Below, piece after piece: positions 1 to 8,887 of a stretch of 64,000 nt of DNA. Position 1 is the first letter of the stretch. Each line of letters begins with the position of its first letter. Origin of the DNA: Gammaproteobacteria bacterium (GTDB taxonomy: Bacteria > Pseudomonadota > Gammaproteobacteria > DSM-16500); NCBI GenBank assembly GCA_021156085.1, contig JAJNBC010000005.1, positions 46,001 to 110,000 on the forward strand. The letters are read 5' to 3'. A model generated the notes under the pieces. It had not been told where the DNA came from, did no database searches, and saw only the letters and a program-made list of their open reading frames with translations. The translations under genes were made by a program, and so were the position numbers.

Positions 1-2
1 CC

Positions 3-863
3 ATTGCAGCCATTACCATGATTAAACGATTAAGTATCAATGTACGCAGCACAGAGCTCATCACTCAAAATGTGCAAGCCACTTTATTAGCCCAAGGCTC
101 TCTAGCGTGGGCCATGGAACAACTCAACATTAATTGGCACCAAAGAAAACCAAATCAACCGATTGACTTGACACCTATCCACTCCCCCCTCAATGAAATG
201 AAAAATGCCCATATTTCTAGCATTATTTTTGATGCCCAAGGTCGTTTTAATTTAAATAATTTAATAGACCCTGCCGCTCAAAATGATTTTATTCGTCTTC
301 TCATGATTGTTTATCCCAAAATAAGTTTAGAGGACGCCGGCGCGATTGCCTTAGCCATAACAAACTGGATTTCTCCTGGGGAAATCAACAATATGCTTGA
401 TGATTATTATATAAAAGCCACCCCGCCTTACCGCGCTCCCCATCGGCTTATGGTGAGCGTCAGCGAATTTAGGTTAATTAAAGGGGTGTCTATGGAACTC
501 TACAGCGCACTCTCTCCCTATATCACCGTGCTACCTGAATCCACTCCTATCAATATTAATAACGCTTCTCTACCTGTATTAATGAGTACCAACCCTACTC
601 TGACCATCAATGCTGCAAAAGCTATTGTTCTTCAAGCAAAAAAAACTCCCTTCCCTTCTATCCAAAGTCTTCAACAATTTGATATTGCAAAAAATAATCC
701 TTTTCCAGAGAATAAAATAACGGCTATTAGCAGTTATTTTTTGGTAAAATCAAGTGTTAAAATAAATAAACAAAGAACTGTGCTATATACATTGCTGAAA
801 CGTGCAGTAAAAGAGCAGAAGCCCACTGAAATAATTTTATGGCAGAGTAAAGGCACATTATGA
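3..863 (+). CDS. gspK: Type II secretion minor pseudopilin GspK (5' partial)
   Basis: Probable large minor pseudopilin that caps the type II secretion pseudopilus in the inner membrane and periplasm. The reading frame is open to the left edge: the codons before the first ATG (position 18) give a hydrophobic run joined to a basic pilin-like stretch (IAAITMIKRLSINVRST), so the prepilin cleavage site and most of the N-terminal helix lie outside the window. Residues after it (DAQGRFNLNNLI, then AIALAITNWISPG) match the GspK periplasmic domain as I know it, and the C-terminal helix-hairpin-helix-like part (INNASLPVLMSTNPTLTINAAKAIV) fits the family. The stop overlaps gspL by an ATGA. Truncated only by the window edge. 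Confidence 0.85.
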   Translation: MAAITMIKRLSINVRSTELITQNVQATLLAQGSLAWAMEQLNINWHQRKPNQPIDLTPIHSPLNEMKNAHISSIIFDAQGRFNLNNLIDPAAQNDFIRLLMIVYPKISLEDAGAIALAITNWISPGEINNMLDDYYIKATPPYRAPHRLMVSVSEFRLIKGVSMELYSALSPYITVLPESTPININNASLPVLMSTNPTLTINAAKAIVLQAKKTPFPSIQSLQQFDIAKNNPFPENKITAISSYFLVKSSVKINKQRTVLYTLLKRAVKEQKPTEIILWQSKGTL

Positions 864-2062
864 AAAAACGCATCCTCCTTTATTTTCATACGAACCACAT
901 CAGTTATCTCATCGATGAGCCTGATCAAATACCACAATTACTCAAATATGAAAATTTAGCAGAGCTCAGTTCTTTAGCTACAAATTATGAAATATATGTC
1001 ATTGTACCCGGTGAGGCTGTTTTACTTACCATAGCTAACTTGCAAAAATTAACTCCGCAACGTATTAGACAAGCCTTGCCTTTTGCACTGGAAGAGCAGC
1101 TCATTGATGATATAGATAATTTACACTTTGCTATCGGGGAATATCAGCCTGAGGTGGGTTTTCCAGTCGCTATTGTTTCCAAAAAAAAAATGGATATCTG
1201 GCTTACAGAATTAAAGCACGCCAATATCATTCCTGATTTTCTCATCGCCTCTCCATTTGCCCTCCCCTGCACGCCTCATTATTGGCACGCCTGCATTTAT
1301 GATAATATGAGTGTTGTCCGTAGCGGAGACTATGCCGGCTTTGTCTGCGATAAGGAAAACCTTAACACCTACTTAGAATTGAAATATGCAGAAGTAGAGC
1401 AAAAGCCTGTTGGTATTCATATTGATAATTTTTCCTCTTCTGCCATCGCTATTAAATTCAATTCAATCACCCTAAATGAAGTAAAATTCAGTGAAAATCA
1501 GTTTTTAGAGCAGGTAGCAAAATCAATAACGAAATATCCATTCATTAATTTATTGCAGGGTGTTTATCAAAACACACAACGAACCGTCACTATTAAAAAA
1601 ATTTGGATAGCCGCAGCCTGTTTTGCTTTTACTTGGGTCGGACTCGCATTTTTTAGTAAGTTAGGTTCTTTTTTTATTTTACATCACACTCTAGCTACCT
1701 CCGAACAATCCATTAACAATATTTACAAAAGAAACTTTCCGAAAGCATCTTCTATTGTCGCCCCCGGACAGCGAATGGAAGAGAAATTAAAACAATTGAC
1801 AGCCATAGCAAATAAGAATAATTTTCTTTCTATGCTTGGCATAATTGGCAAGAATTTACCTAAATCAAAAAGCATTCAAATACATACGCTGGATTTTCAT
1901 GATAATCAATTAATTCTCAGCGTATCTACTCCAAATTTTGATGATCTCACTCTCTTTACTCAAGCATTAGACCATCAAGGGTTAAGCGTGAAACAGCAAA
2001 ATGCAAGTGTAAATAATAGTGGAGTCAAAGCTAACCTACTCCTCAGACAAGGTATTTTATGA
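860..2062 (+). CDS. gspL: Type II secretion inner-membrane protein GspL
   Basis: Bitopic inner-membrane component that links the cytoplasmic ATPase GspE to GspM in the type II secretion platform. The 400 residues show a cytoplasmic actin-like part (about 1-240, with the LTPQRIRQALPFALEEQL stretch typical of GspL), one transmembrane segment at about 249-272 (IWIAAACFAFTWVGLAFF) and a periplasmic ferredoxin-like domain. It overlaps gspK upstream and gspM downstream by ATGA, so translation is probably coupled. Sequence conservation in this family is low; the call rests on the architecture and the gspK-L-M order. Confidence 0.85.
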   Translation: MKKRILLYFHTNHISYLIDEPDQIPQLLKYENLAELSSLATNYEIYVIVPGEAVLLTIANLQKLTPQRIRQALPFALEEQLIDDIDNLHFAIGEYQPEVGFPVAIVSKKKMDIWLTELKHANIIPDFLIASPFALPCTPHYWHACIYDNMSVVRSGDYAGFVCDKENLNTYLELKYAEVEQKPVGIHIDNFSSSAIAIKFNSITLNEVKFSENQFLEQVAKSITKYPFINLLQGVYQNTQRTVTIKKIWIAAACFAFTWVGLAFFSKLGSFFILHHTLATSEQSINNIYKRNFPKASSIVAPGQRMEEKLKQLTAIANKNNFLSMLGIIGKNLPKSKSIQIHTLDFHDNQLILSVSTPNFDDLTLFTQALDHQGLSVKQQNASVNNSGVKANLLLRQGIL

Positions 2063-2544
2063 AAGAATGGTGGTTTAATTTAAATATACGCGAAAAACAA
2101 ATAGTGAGCCTTGGGGTAATCGTAGGTTTAGCTGCCTCTTTATATAGCTTAATCTGGTCACCTTTAAATAACGCGATTATTTCATTACGCCATCAAGTTC
2201 AACATAATCAGCAATTACTTTCTTGGCTGCAGACAGCTAATGAACAGATAAAAATTTTTGAGCAAATGACGCAAAAAGCTGTTGTCACTCATAACGCCGG
2301 CTCTTGGCTAAGTATCGTACAAAACAGCTTGAAACAAAGCCCTATCGCAAATAATATTACACAGCTTGCACAAGCTGACCATGATTCGATAAAATTAACT
2401 TTTGAACAAGTAGATTTTGATTTATTAATGATTTGGTTAACTCAGCTTTGGCAACAACAAGGCTTGATTGTCACCCAACTTACAATTACATCTGCTAAAA
2501 TCCCGGGGATAGTAACCGCAGAATATATTTTAAAACCAGCATAG
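2059..2544 (+). CDS. gspM: Type II secretion inner-membrane protein GspM
   Basis: Small bitopic protein that partners GspL in the type II secretion inner-membrane platform. At 161 residues it has the normal length. The N-terminus (MKEWWFNLNIREKQIVSLGVIV) is the usual short cytoplasmic W-rich tail followed by one membrane helix (about 16-35), then a coiled coil (SLRHQVQHNQQLLSWLQTA) and a small periplasmic ferredoxin-like domain. The start overlaps the gspL stop (ATGA). No gspN follows; the next gene is def. The family is weakly conserved, but position and topology make the call firm. Confidence 0.85.
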   Translation: MKEWWFNLNIREKQIVSLGVIVGLAASLYSLIWSPLNNAIISLRHQVQHNQQLLSWLQTANEQIKIFEQMTQKAVVTHNAGSWLSIVQNSLKQSPIANNITQLAQADHDSIKLTFEQVDFDLLMIWLTQLWQQQGLIVTQLTITSAKIPGIVTAEYILKPA

Positions 2545-2575
2545 GGTCCCCCCAGATTCTAAAAATGAGGATAAC

Positions 2576-3091
2576 ATGGCTTTAATACCTATCGTTTATT
2601 ATTCATACCATCCTGCATTACATAAAATCGCCGAGCCTGTCACTGAATTTGACAGCGCACTTGCCCAGCTAATACAGGATATGTATGAAACAATGTATCA
2701 TGCCGAGGGTTGTGGCCTAGCTGCACCGCAAATCGGGCTAGATAAACGCATTGCTGTCATTGACATTTCTGAAGAAAAAAACAAACCCTTTTGTATTATT
2801 AACCCCGAAATAATAGAAAAATCGGGCTCAGAAATGATGTCAGCAGGTTGTCTCTCTGTGCCCGGCACTTATACTACTACCCCCCGTGCCACTTACGTTA
2901 AAGTACGCGCCCAAAATGAAACAGGGCATTTTTTTGAAATAGAAGGCAGCGGCTTGTTAGGGCATTGTCTGCAGCATGAAATAGATCATTTATTGGGAAA
3001 ATTGAATATTGACTATCTATCTCCTTTAAAGAAAAAAATGGCATTAAAGAAAATGAAAAAGTCATTAAAAAGAAATAAAAATTCCACATAA
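2576..3091 (+). CDS. def: Peptide deformylase
   Basis: Removes the N-terminal formyl group from new proteins; a cytoplasmic metalloenzyme. The three family motifs are visible: GCGLAAPQIG near residue 45, AGCLSVPG near residue 90 (supplying the metal-binding Cys) and QHEIDHL near residue 133 (HExxH with the two His ligands). Motif 2 is usually EGCLS; here the first residue is Ala. Length 171 is normal, with a Lys-rich tail. A GAGGA ribosome site sits just before the ATG. It follows gspM by 31 bp, not its common fmt neighbour. Confidence 0.95.
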   Translation: MALIPIVYYSYHPALHKIAEPVTEFDSALAQLIQDMYETMYHAEGCGLAAPQIGLDKRIAVIDISEEKNKPFCIINPEIIEKSGSEMMSAGCLSVPGTYTTTPRATYVKVRAQNETGHFFEIEGSGLLGHCLQHEIDHLLGKLNIDYLSPLKKKMALKKMKKSLKRNKNST

Positions 3092-3188
3092 AGTAAGAGA
3101 ATTACCCTGAATATTAGCTCACCCTTGCTACAACTAAGGTGGTAATCCCTCCCTCATAATGTTACGCCTATTTCAACACGTCGTTACT

Positions 3189-4244
3189 TCACCCAACGTG
3201 AGCATTTGCAAGCGTCCACCCACATAACTTATACAGCAACCGCGCTCCTACGTTCGCATCCCATTCTGCAGCAGAATCTGTCATACCAAGCACAGCAGCA
3301 TTGCCTACGGATACTTCATTAATATCAAACCCTATAATGTGACGTCCTGATTGTGCTACTTTTCTTATTAAAAATAAGACTTCCAATAAATCCAGTCCAC
3401 CAGGAACAGGGGTGCCCGTATGAGGACAAAAACGCGGATCAAGGCCATCAATATCAAAAGAAATATAAATTTCTTTAGGCAAACACTCAATAATATCCTC
3501 ACAAATCACTGACCATGGTATGCCATTTAATTTTCTCTCTACGAGTATAGAATCAAAGAATGTCACAATCCTTTGATTACTATTTTTTATATAATTAAAT
3601 TCTTCTTCACAAAAATCACGAATGCCTACTTGCACTAATTTAGGGAGTGCTGTTTTCTCCATGACATTATGCATAATTGAAGCATGAGAATATTCAAATC
3701 CCTCAAATGCAGCACGCAAATCTGCATGCGCATCAAAATGGAGAATTCCCATAGCAGGATATTTTTCTAAGAACGCTTGAATCGCACCAAAAGGCGTGGA
3801 ATGATCGCCCCCTACTACGCCAACTCGTTTACCGCGAGCAATCAAATCTTTGGCCGTAGTATAAACATATTCATTTAATTTAATGCTGTATTTATTCACT
3901 TCCAGCGTTGCTTTTTGTAAGGAAGAGCTAGAATCAGCCCCACCAGCAGCTATTATTTTCTCTGCTAGTTTACTTGCTTCTTTATTCCATTTTTGAATAT
4001 CAGAAGACTCTTTCATCATAGCAATGCCTGCTTCAAAAAAATTCCCCAATTCCATATCAAATAAATCAATTTGCTTACTTGCCTGTAAAATAGCTTGCGG
4101 CCCTTTCGCTGTTCCTTTGCCATAAGACGTCGTGACTTCCCATGGCACAGGAATCAATACAAGTCTAGCTTCTTCCACGTCATAAGGAAGGCCGAAAATA
4201 CCAGAATCTTTAGGTGCAGCTGCATTGGGATCGAATTTCTTCAT
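3189..4244 (-). CDS. speB: Agmatinase / ureohydrolase family
   Basis: Probably hydrolyses agmatine to putrescine and urea. It has the manganese-binding motifs of the arginase/agmatinase fold: GGDHSTPFG, DAHADLRAAFEG followed by YSHAS, and SFDIDGLDPRFCPHTGTPVPGG near residue 250. It lies directly downstream of arginine decarboxylase on the same strand, so agmatine is the natural substrate. The ATG at 4244 is preferred over an in-frame TTG at 4265 that would overlap the speA stop; neither has a strong ribosome site. At about 351 residues it is longer than E. coli SpeB (306) because of an N-terminal extension and an insertion near residue 90-120. Another ureohydrolase specificity cannot be excluded. 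Confidence 0.85.
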   Translation of the reverse strand: MKKFDPNAAAPKDSGIFGLPYDVEEARLVLIPVPWEVTTSYGKGTAKGPQAILQASKQIDLFDMELGNFFEAGIAMMKESSDIQKWNKEASKLAEKIIAAGGADSSSSLQKATLEVNKYSIKLNEYVYTTAKDLIARGKRVGVVGGDHSTPFGAIQAFLEKYPAMGILHFDAHADLRAAFEGFEYSHASIMHNVMEKTALPKLVQVGIRDFCEEEFNYIKNSNQRIVTFFDSILVERKLNGIPWSVICEDIIECLPKEIYISFDIDGLDPRFCPHTGTPVPGGLDLLEVLFLIRKVAQSGRHIIGFDINEVSVGNAAVLGMTDSAAEWDANVGARLLYKLCGWTLANAHVG

Positions 4245-4254
4245 AATATTATTT

Positions 4255-6144
4255 TTAATCTTCAAAATAAGTATAGCCTTGCAATCCTTTCGTTAAATCA
4301 TTTAAATAATCCTCACGGTGCGCTTCATGTAAATCTGATTTTTCTAATTGTTCTCGGAAGGAACGAATCAATTGATTACGATTGAAATTCACATAACCTA
4401 GGGCAGATTCAACCGTATCACCTTCAATGGATTGTGTTAGCTTATAACTACCATCCTCCATTAAATCTACATGCACAGAATGGGTATCACCAAATAAATT
4501 ATGTAAATCACCTAAAATTTCCTGATAAGCACCCACCATAAATATACCTAATAAATAAGGACGCTCTGGATCATGGGGCAATAAAGAAAGAGTGCTATCT
4601 AAACCATAATTATTTACATAATGATCGATACGGCCATCTGAATCACACGTAATATCATGCAAAATTCCCCGTTCTGTAGGCTGTTTATCTAGACCAGACA
4701 AAGGCAAAATAGGGAATACTTGATCTATGGCCCATGAATCAGGCAAAGATTGAAATAATGAGAAATTACAAAAAAATTTAATTGCTAATTTTTCATGTAA
4801 TTCATCAATAACTTCTCTATGTGCGCGAACAGAAGGTTTCAAAGAGTCTCGCACTTTAGTGCAAGTGGCATAATATATTTGTTCTGCATAAGCACGTTTT
4901 TTCAAGTCCATCAATCCATGGGCAAACATCGTTTGTGCCTCGGAATTCCATAAACAAACATCATGATACGTTTCTAATGCGTTATTTTCCGACAAATTAA
5001 CATACCCATCCCACAAATTCTTTATCATAGGCACTTCGTTTTCTTCGGGGGGGGCAAGGCAACTCAAGTCACAAGCTTCTTCCGTCGCAATTACGTTCGT
5101 AATCAACAACGCATGATGGGCTGTGATAGCACGCCCCGACTCGGTGATAATTTCAGGGTGAGGCAAATTATGCTGTTGGCATATCTCAGCTAATATATAT
5201 ACAATATTATTTGCGTATTCTTGCACGCTGTAATTCATAGAACAATGACTACGTGAGCGAGTACCTTCATAGTCCACACCTAAACCCCCACCCACGTCTA
5301 CAATGCTCACCGGGGCTCCTAAAGCATTGAGGGCGGCAAAATAACGCGCACATTCACGCATACCCCGATGAATATCAGCAATATTAGCAATTTGCGAACC
5401 TAAGTTAAAATGCACTGCTCGTAATAAATGAAGTTGTTTTTTCTCGCGTAATATTTCAATTACGCGTAACACTTGCGTGGCAGAAAACCCAAATTTGGCT
5501 TTTTCACCGCTGGTATTTTGCCACTTTCCTGCCCCTATAGAAGCTAGACGTACACGTATACCTATGCAAGGCTCCACTTTCATTTTTTCAGCTTCATCTA
5601 AGACAAGATAGAGTTCTGATAATTTTTCCAAAATAATGCAGACTCTATGACCCAAGCGCTGGCCAATAAGTGCTAGCCGGATATATTCTCTGTCTTTATA
5701 GCCATTACAAATAATGACAGACTCCGGGTGCGCAGAAAGCGCCATTGTCGCTAATAATTCAGGCTTACTACCGGTTTCTAATCCGACGCGTATTTTAGTA
5801 TTATCTAAAATAGCTTCAACCACCCGACGCTGTTGATTTACTTTGATAGGATAAACGCAGGTAAATGCCCCGCGATAATCATTTTCTTTAATAGCACGAA
5901 GAAAAGCTTCACTCAGGGTCTGGATGCGCTTACGCAGAATATCAGTAAAACGCACCAAAACAGGGAAAGTGAGCCCAGCTTCTTTGATGCGTTGTGATAA
6001 CTCAACGAGATCAATACTATCACCATTGCCAGCCCCTTTAGGGTTAGCCTGTAAATGGCCCCGCTCCGAGATATCAAAAAATCCATCGCTCCATTGTGCT
6101 ACTAAATAAGCATCACGCGCGTGCTGCACCGACCATTCAGCCAT
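4255..6144 (-). CDS. speA: Biosynthetic arginine decarboxylase
   Basis: PLP-dependent decarboxylation of arginine to agmatine, the first step of putrescine synthesis by the agmatine route. The 629 residues are close to E. coli SpeA (658). The PLP-binding lysine lies in CVYPIKVNQ (Lys about 101). The glycine-rich phosphate-binding loop is seen in VDVGGGLGVDYEG, and a C-terminal acidic/aromatic part (DPERPYLLGIFMVGAYQEILGDLHNLFGD) is characteristic of the SpeA group in fold III. It is sandwiched between the deoxyhypusine-synthase-like gene (11 bp upstream) and speB (overlapping or adjacent), so the three probably share a transcript. Confidence 0.95.
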   Translation of the reverse strand: MAEWSVQHARDAYLVAQWSDGFFDISERGHLQANPKGAGNGDSIDLVELSQRIKEAGLTFPVLVRFTDILRKRIQTLSEAFLRAIKENDYRGAFTCVYPIKVNQQRRVVEAILDNTKIRVGLETGSKPELLATMALSAHPESVIICNGYKDREYIRLALIGQRLGHRVCIILEKLSELYLVLDEAEKMKVEPCIGIRVRLASIGAGKWQNTSGEKAKFGFSATQVLRVIEILREKKQLHLLRAVHFNLGSQIANIADIHRGMRECARYFAALNALGAPVSIVDVGGGLGVDYEGTRSRSHCSMNYSVQEYANNIVYILAEICQQHNLPHPEIITESGRAITAHHALLITNVIATEEACDLSCLAPPEENEVPMIKNLWDGYVNLSENNALETYHDVCLWNSEAQTMFAHGLMDLKKRAYAEQIYYATCTKVRDSLKPSVRAHREVIDELHEKLAIKFFCNFSLFQSLPDSWAIDQVFPILPLSGLDKQPTERGILHDITCDSDGRIDHYVNNYGLDSTLSLLPHDPERPYLLGIFMVGAYQEILGDLHNLFGDTHSVHVDLMEDGSYKLTQSIEGDTVESALGYVNFNRNQLIRSFREQLEKSDLHEAHREDYLNDLTKGLQGYTYFED

Positions 6145-6155
6145 ATATTCCCCTC

Positions 6156-7196
6156 CTAAGCGACTACGGTATGCTCTTTAAACATCCGAGAGAATGCCCT
6201 CTCTTTTCTTGTACGCCATGCACCCTGGCTATATGCATAACCCGCAATTAAAGGTAAAGCAATGGTCGCTTCACTATACACCATCTGTTCATGCACTACA
6301 GACACCTTCCCCCAAGAACATGCTTCACGTAGCGTTGAACCTGATAGTGCCCCATCGCGCTCATCTGCAACAGTGATTTGTATTGCATATTTATGTAAAG
6401 GCACTTCTGCTCCTAATAATTCAGCTGCGACCACAACGTCTTGCGCAAAATTCTTAGGCACTCCTCCACCTATCATCAGAAGCCCCGTTTCATTAGCTTT
6501 AATCTTAAGCTGAGTCAATTCACGAAAATCTCTTACTGAATCAATACATACATGTTTATCGGGGTGAGCAACTTGATGCATGACTAAACCAAAACCCGCG
6601 CTACAATCGCTAAATGCTGGCACAAAAATGGGAACTTCTTTTTGATAGGCTCGCAGAACGATGGATTCTTTATTTTTGCCATTCTTCTCTAGATAACGCC
6701 CCATTTCCTCAATAAATTCACGCGAAGAATACGCTTTTTCTGGTAAACTATTAGCAATATCACAAATAATATTATCACAAATTCGCAATTGGTCTTCGTC
6801 AATTAAGGTATCGTAAATACGATCAATGGCTAAGGCTTGCAATTCAAGATCATCTAATGAAGAAGAACCTTGATAATGCTTAAAGCCCAGCCCTTCAAAG
6901 AAATCTTGATCTACAATATTGGCCCCCGTTGATACAATGACATCCACCATATTGTTTTCCAGCAAGTCTAAAACAACTTTTTTTAACCCTGCACTAATGA
7001 GTGAACCCGCCAAACAAAGAATAATGCCACATTGCTCATCCCGCAGCATTTGGTCGTAAATCTTGCTAGCACGACCTAAATTTCTCGCCTGGAAGGCAGT
7101 ACCTTCCATTGATTCGATCAGAGCAGAAAAATCAAATTGTTTAATATCAATGTGACGTACTTCCGTTGACAATAATTGGTCTTTAGTTTTTTTCAT
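6156..7196 (-). CDS. Deoxyhypusine-synthase-like protein (homospermidine synthase candidate)
   Basis: NAD-dependent aminobutyl transferase family. Bacteria have no eIF5A substrate, so bacterial members are thought to act on polyamines (for example making homospermidine); the exact reaction here is inference. The catalytic lysine motif is retained as CSWGKV (Lys about 297), comparable to human DHS SWGK329, and the family stretches LAGSLISAGLKKVV, STGANIVDQD and GGGVPKNF are visible. Start chosen at ATG 7196 because AGGAG lies 8 bases upstream; an earlier in-frame start would overlap that site. It is the first gene of a dhs-speA-speB cluster, which supports a polyamine role. Confidence 0.8.
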   Translation of the reverse strand: MKKTKDQLLSTEVRHIDIKQFDFSALIESMEGTAFQARNLGRASKIYDQMLRDEQCGIILCLAGSLISAGLKKVVLDLLENNMVDVIVSTGANIVDQDFFEGLGFKHYQGSSSLDDLELQALAIDRIYDTLIDEDQLRICDNIICDIANSLPEKAYSSREFIEEMGRYLEKNGKNKESIVLRAYQKEVPIFVPAFSDCSAGFGLVMHQVAHPDKHVCIDSVRDFRELTQLKIKANETGLLMIGGGVPKNFAQDVVVAAELLGAEVPLHKYAIQITVADERDGALSGSTLREACSWGKVSVVHEQMVYSEATIALPLIAGYAYSQGAWRTRKERAFSRMFKEHTVVA

Positions 7197-7245
7197 CGAA
7201 CGAGCTCCTATCAGCACTCTGAATCAAGAATAAAGGGGGAATAAT

Positions 7246-7268
7246 CTAATCGAAAATGATCCGATTAG
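7246..7268. other. Short inverted repeat between permease and dhs-like gene
   Basis: Perfect 7-bp arms CTAATCG / CGATTAG around a 9-base spacer, 50 bp upstream of the dhs-like start codon and downstream of the permease stop (transcription leftward). No convincing T-run follows on the minus strand, so it may be an operator for the polyamine cluster or a weak attenuator. Confidence 0.35.
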
Positions 7269-7315
7269 CTAGATAAATTTATGCGAGATGTCAAAAGCTC
7301 GTCAGCCTATTCAGC

Positions 7316-8767
7316 TTAGACAGACTTCTCAGAGATAAAATCAATAACGGACGGATGCTCCTGCAACCAAGAAACAAATGGCTTCTTAGCACGATACAAG
7401 TAAAATAATCCTACAGGCACAATCATTGCTATTAAAGCACTTGCAAACACAACCTCATAATGCCAAATCCCGCCTACATCAATACCAACAGGAGGGATAA
7501 ATCCAACAAATAATGTAATACTACACCCAACAAGACCCAGCAGGCAGGCCAACCACATCCCAGTTTTCCCTCCGGGAATAGTAAAAGCCTGTAATTTATT
7601 AATCATTTTATATTTCAAGCAAATGGCTGCCAGAAACATTAAAACATACATTAAAACATAAAGCTGAGTACTTAAAGCAGTTAGCAGCCAATAACAACCA
7701 TTGACGCTTGGCATTAACAAAAACGCCAAACAAACAAAACTAACCAATACCGCCTGAACAATAAGCAAATAAGATGCCACCCCTTGCTTATTTTCCTTCG
7801 TTAAAAAGCGTGGTAAATAACCGATCTGAGCTGCATGTAATAACCCTTTGGCTGGTGAAATAACCCAACTCACTGTACTACCCAATGTTCCTAAAAGCAG
7901 CATGACGGTGATAATCGGAACTAGCCACCCAAAATGATATATTGCAAAGAATTGCGTAAATGCCTGCATGACGCCATTCACAAGATTGATATGCTCTTTG
8001 GGTAAAACCATAGCAATTGCTAATGAACCCAAAATCATAGTTAACAAAATAATGAATACTGAAAAGAACAAGGCCTTGGGAAAGGTTTTTTGCGGATTTT
8101 CTATACCTGTCACATGCACTGTCGCAAGCTCCATGCCCAAAAATGCGGTCATAATGGCCGTGAGGGAAGTCCAATTTTCTGCATGTTTGAGTGAGGGTAG
8201 CATTTCTGAAGCAGTAAAATGAATTTGGGAAGGATGCCCTAATATCAGCCAAACAATAGCCAACGTGACAATTAAGATCATAGGAATAATCATTCCTGTG
8301 ATAGCACAAAAACTAGAGAATTTTGCTGAAAAATTTAAGCCTTTTAAATTAAGCCACGTCAAAAGCCAGAAAGTGGCTAAAACCACACTCACTAAATAAA
8401 ATTTATTTTGTACTAAGGTAGGTTCTATAAAATAGGTAGCCGTTCCTACAAGAAATGAGAGAATGGTTGGAAACCATACCATGGTATTAATCCACTGTAA
8501 CCAGATGGCAAGAAAAGCGGTTTTCTCACCTAAGCCCAACCGAATCCAATGAAATATTCCGCTTTTTTCAGATGAATGAGAAGATAACTCAGCAGAAACC
8601 AATGCTACAGGGATTAAAAAAACCAGGGCAGAAAATATGAAAAAGAAAATAAGCGAGCTACCAAAAAGAGCCGTCGTTGGCAAATTTCGAATACTATCAA
8701 TAGCACCGGTAATTAACATTACCAAAGCAAAAGTACTTAAACCTGAAAGCTGTTTTTTATTGCTCAT
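7316..8767 (-). CDS. APC-family amino acid / polyamine permease (GadC-like)
   Basis: Inner-membrane transporter of the APC superfamily, 483 residues with about 12 hydrophobic segments. The N-terminal FALVMLITGAIDSIRNLP, then SAELSSHSSEKSGIFHWIRLGLGEKTAFLAIWLQW, match the glutamate:GABA antiporter-like branch; FLGMELATVHVTGIENPQKTFPKA is the conserved TM6 to loop segment. It precedes the dhs-speA-speB cluster on the same strand by about 100 bp, so its substrate could be arginine, agmatine or a polyamine, but substrate cannot be read from sequence. An acid-resistance role like that of GadC is another option. Confidence 0.8.
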   Translation of the reverse strand: MSNKKQLSGLSTFALVMLITGAIDSIRNLPTTALFGSSLIFFFIFSALVFLIPVALVSAELSSHSSEKSGIFHWIRLGLGEKTAFLAIWLQWINTMVWFPTILSFLVGTATYFIEPTLVQNKFYLVSVVLATFWLLTWLNLKGLNFSAKFSSFCAITGMIIPMILIVTLAIVWLILGHPSQIHFTASEMLPSLKHAENWTSLTAIMTAFLGMELATVHVTGIENPQKTFPKALFFSVFIILLTMILGSLAIAMVLPKEHINLVNGVMQAFTQFFAIYHFGWLVPIITVMLLLGTLGSTVSWVISPAKGLLHAAQIGYLPRFLTKENKQGVASYLLIVQAVLVSFVCLAFLLMPSVNGCYWLLTALSTQLYVLMYVLMFLAAICLKYKMINKLQAFTIPGGKTGMWLACLLGLVGCSITLFVGFIPPVGIDVGGIWHYEVVFASALIAMIVPVGLFYLYRAKKPFVSWLQEHPSVIDFISEKSV

Positions 8768-8825
8768 AGCCTATCTCTAAAAAATCATCTAGCCGAGCAT
8801 TATACTCGGATTCTATATTAGAGGG

Positions 8826-8866
8826 AGAAAAATAATTAAGCCTATCATTTAAGGGATAGGCTCTCC
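8826..8866 (-). terminator. Intrinsic terminator after icmF
   Basis: Perfect 8-bp stem AGCCTATC / GATAGGCT (8839-8862) with an 8-base loop. On the minus strand it comes just after the icmF stop and is followed by TAATTATTTTT. It separates icmF from the downstream permease. Confidence 0.7.
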
Positions 8867-8887
8867 CAAAAAATTCAATATATTGAT

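Noticed and set aside
7878..8309. 143-residue open frame inside the permease gene
   Set aside because: Overlaps the APC permease in another frame; Cys/Tyr/Arg/His-rich composition typical of a shadow translation, no ribosome site.
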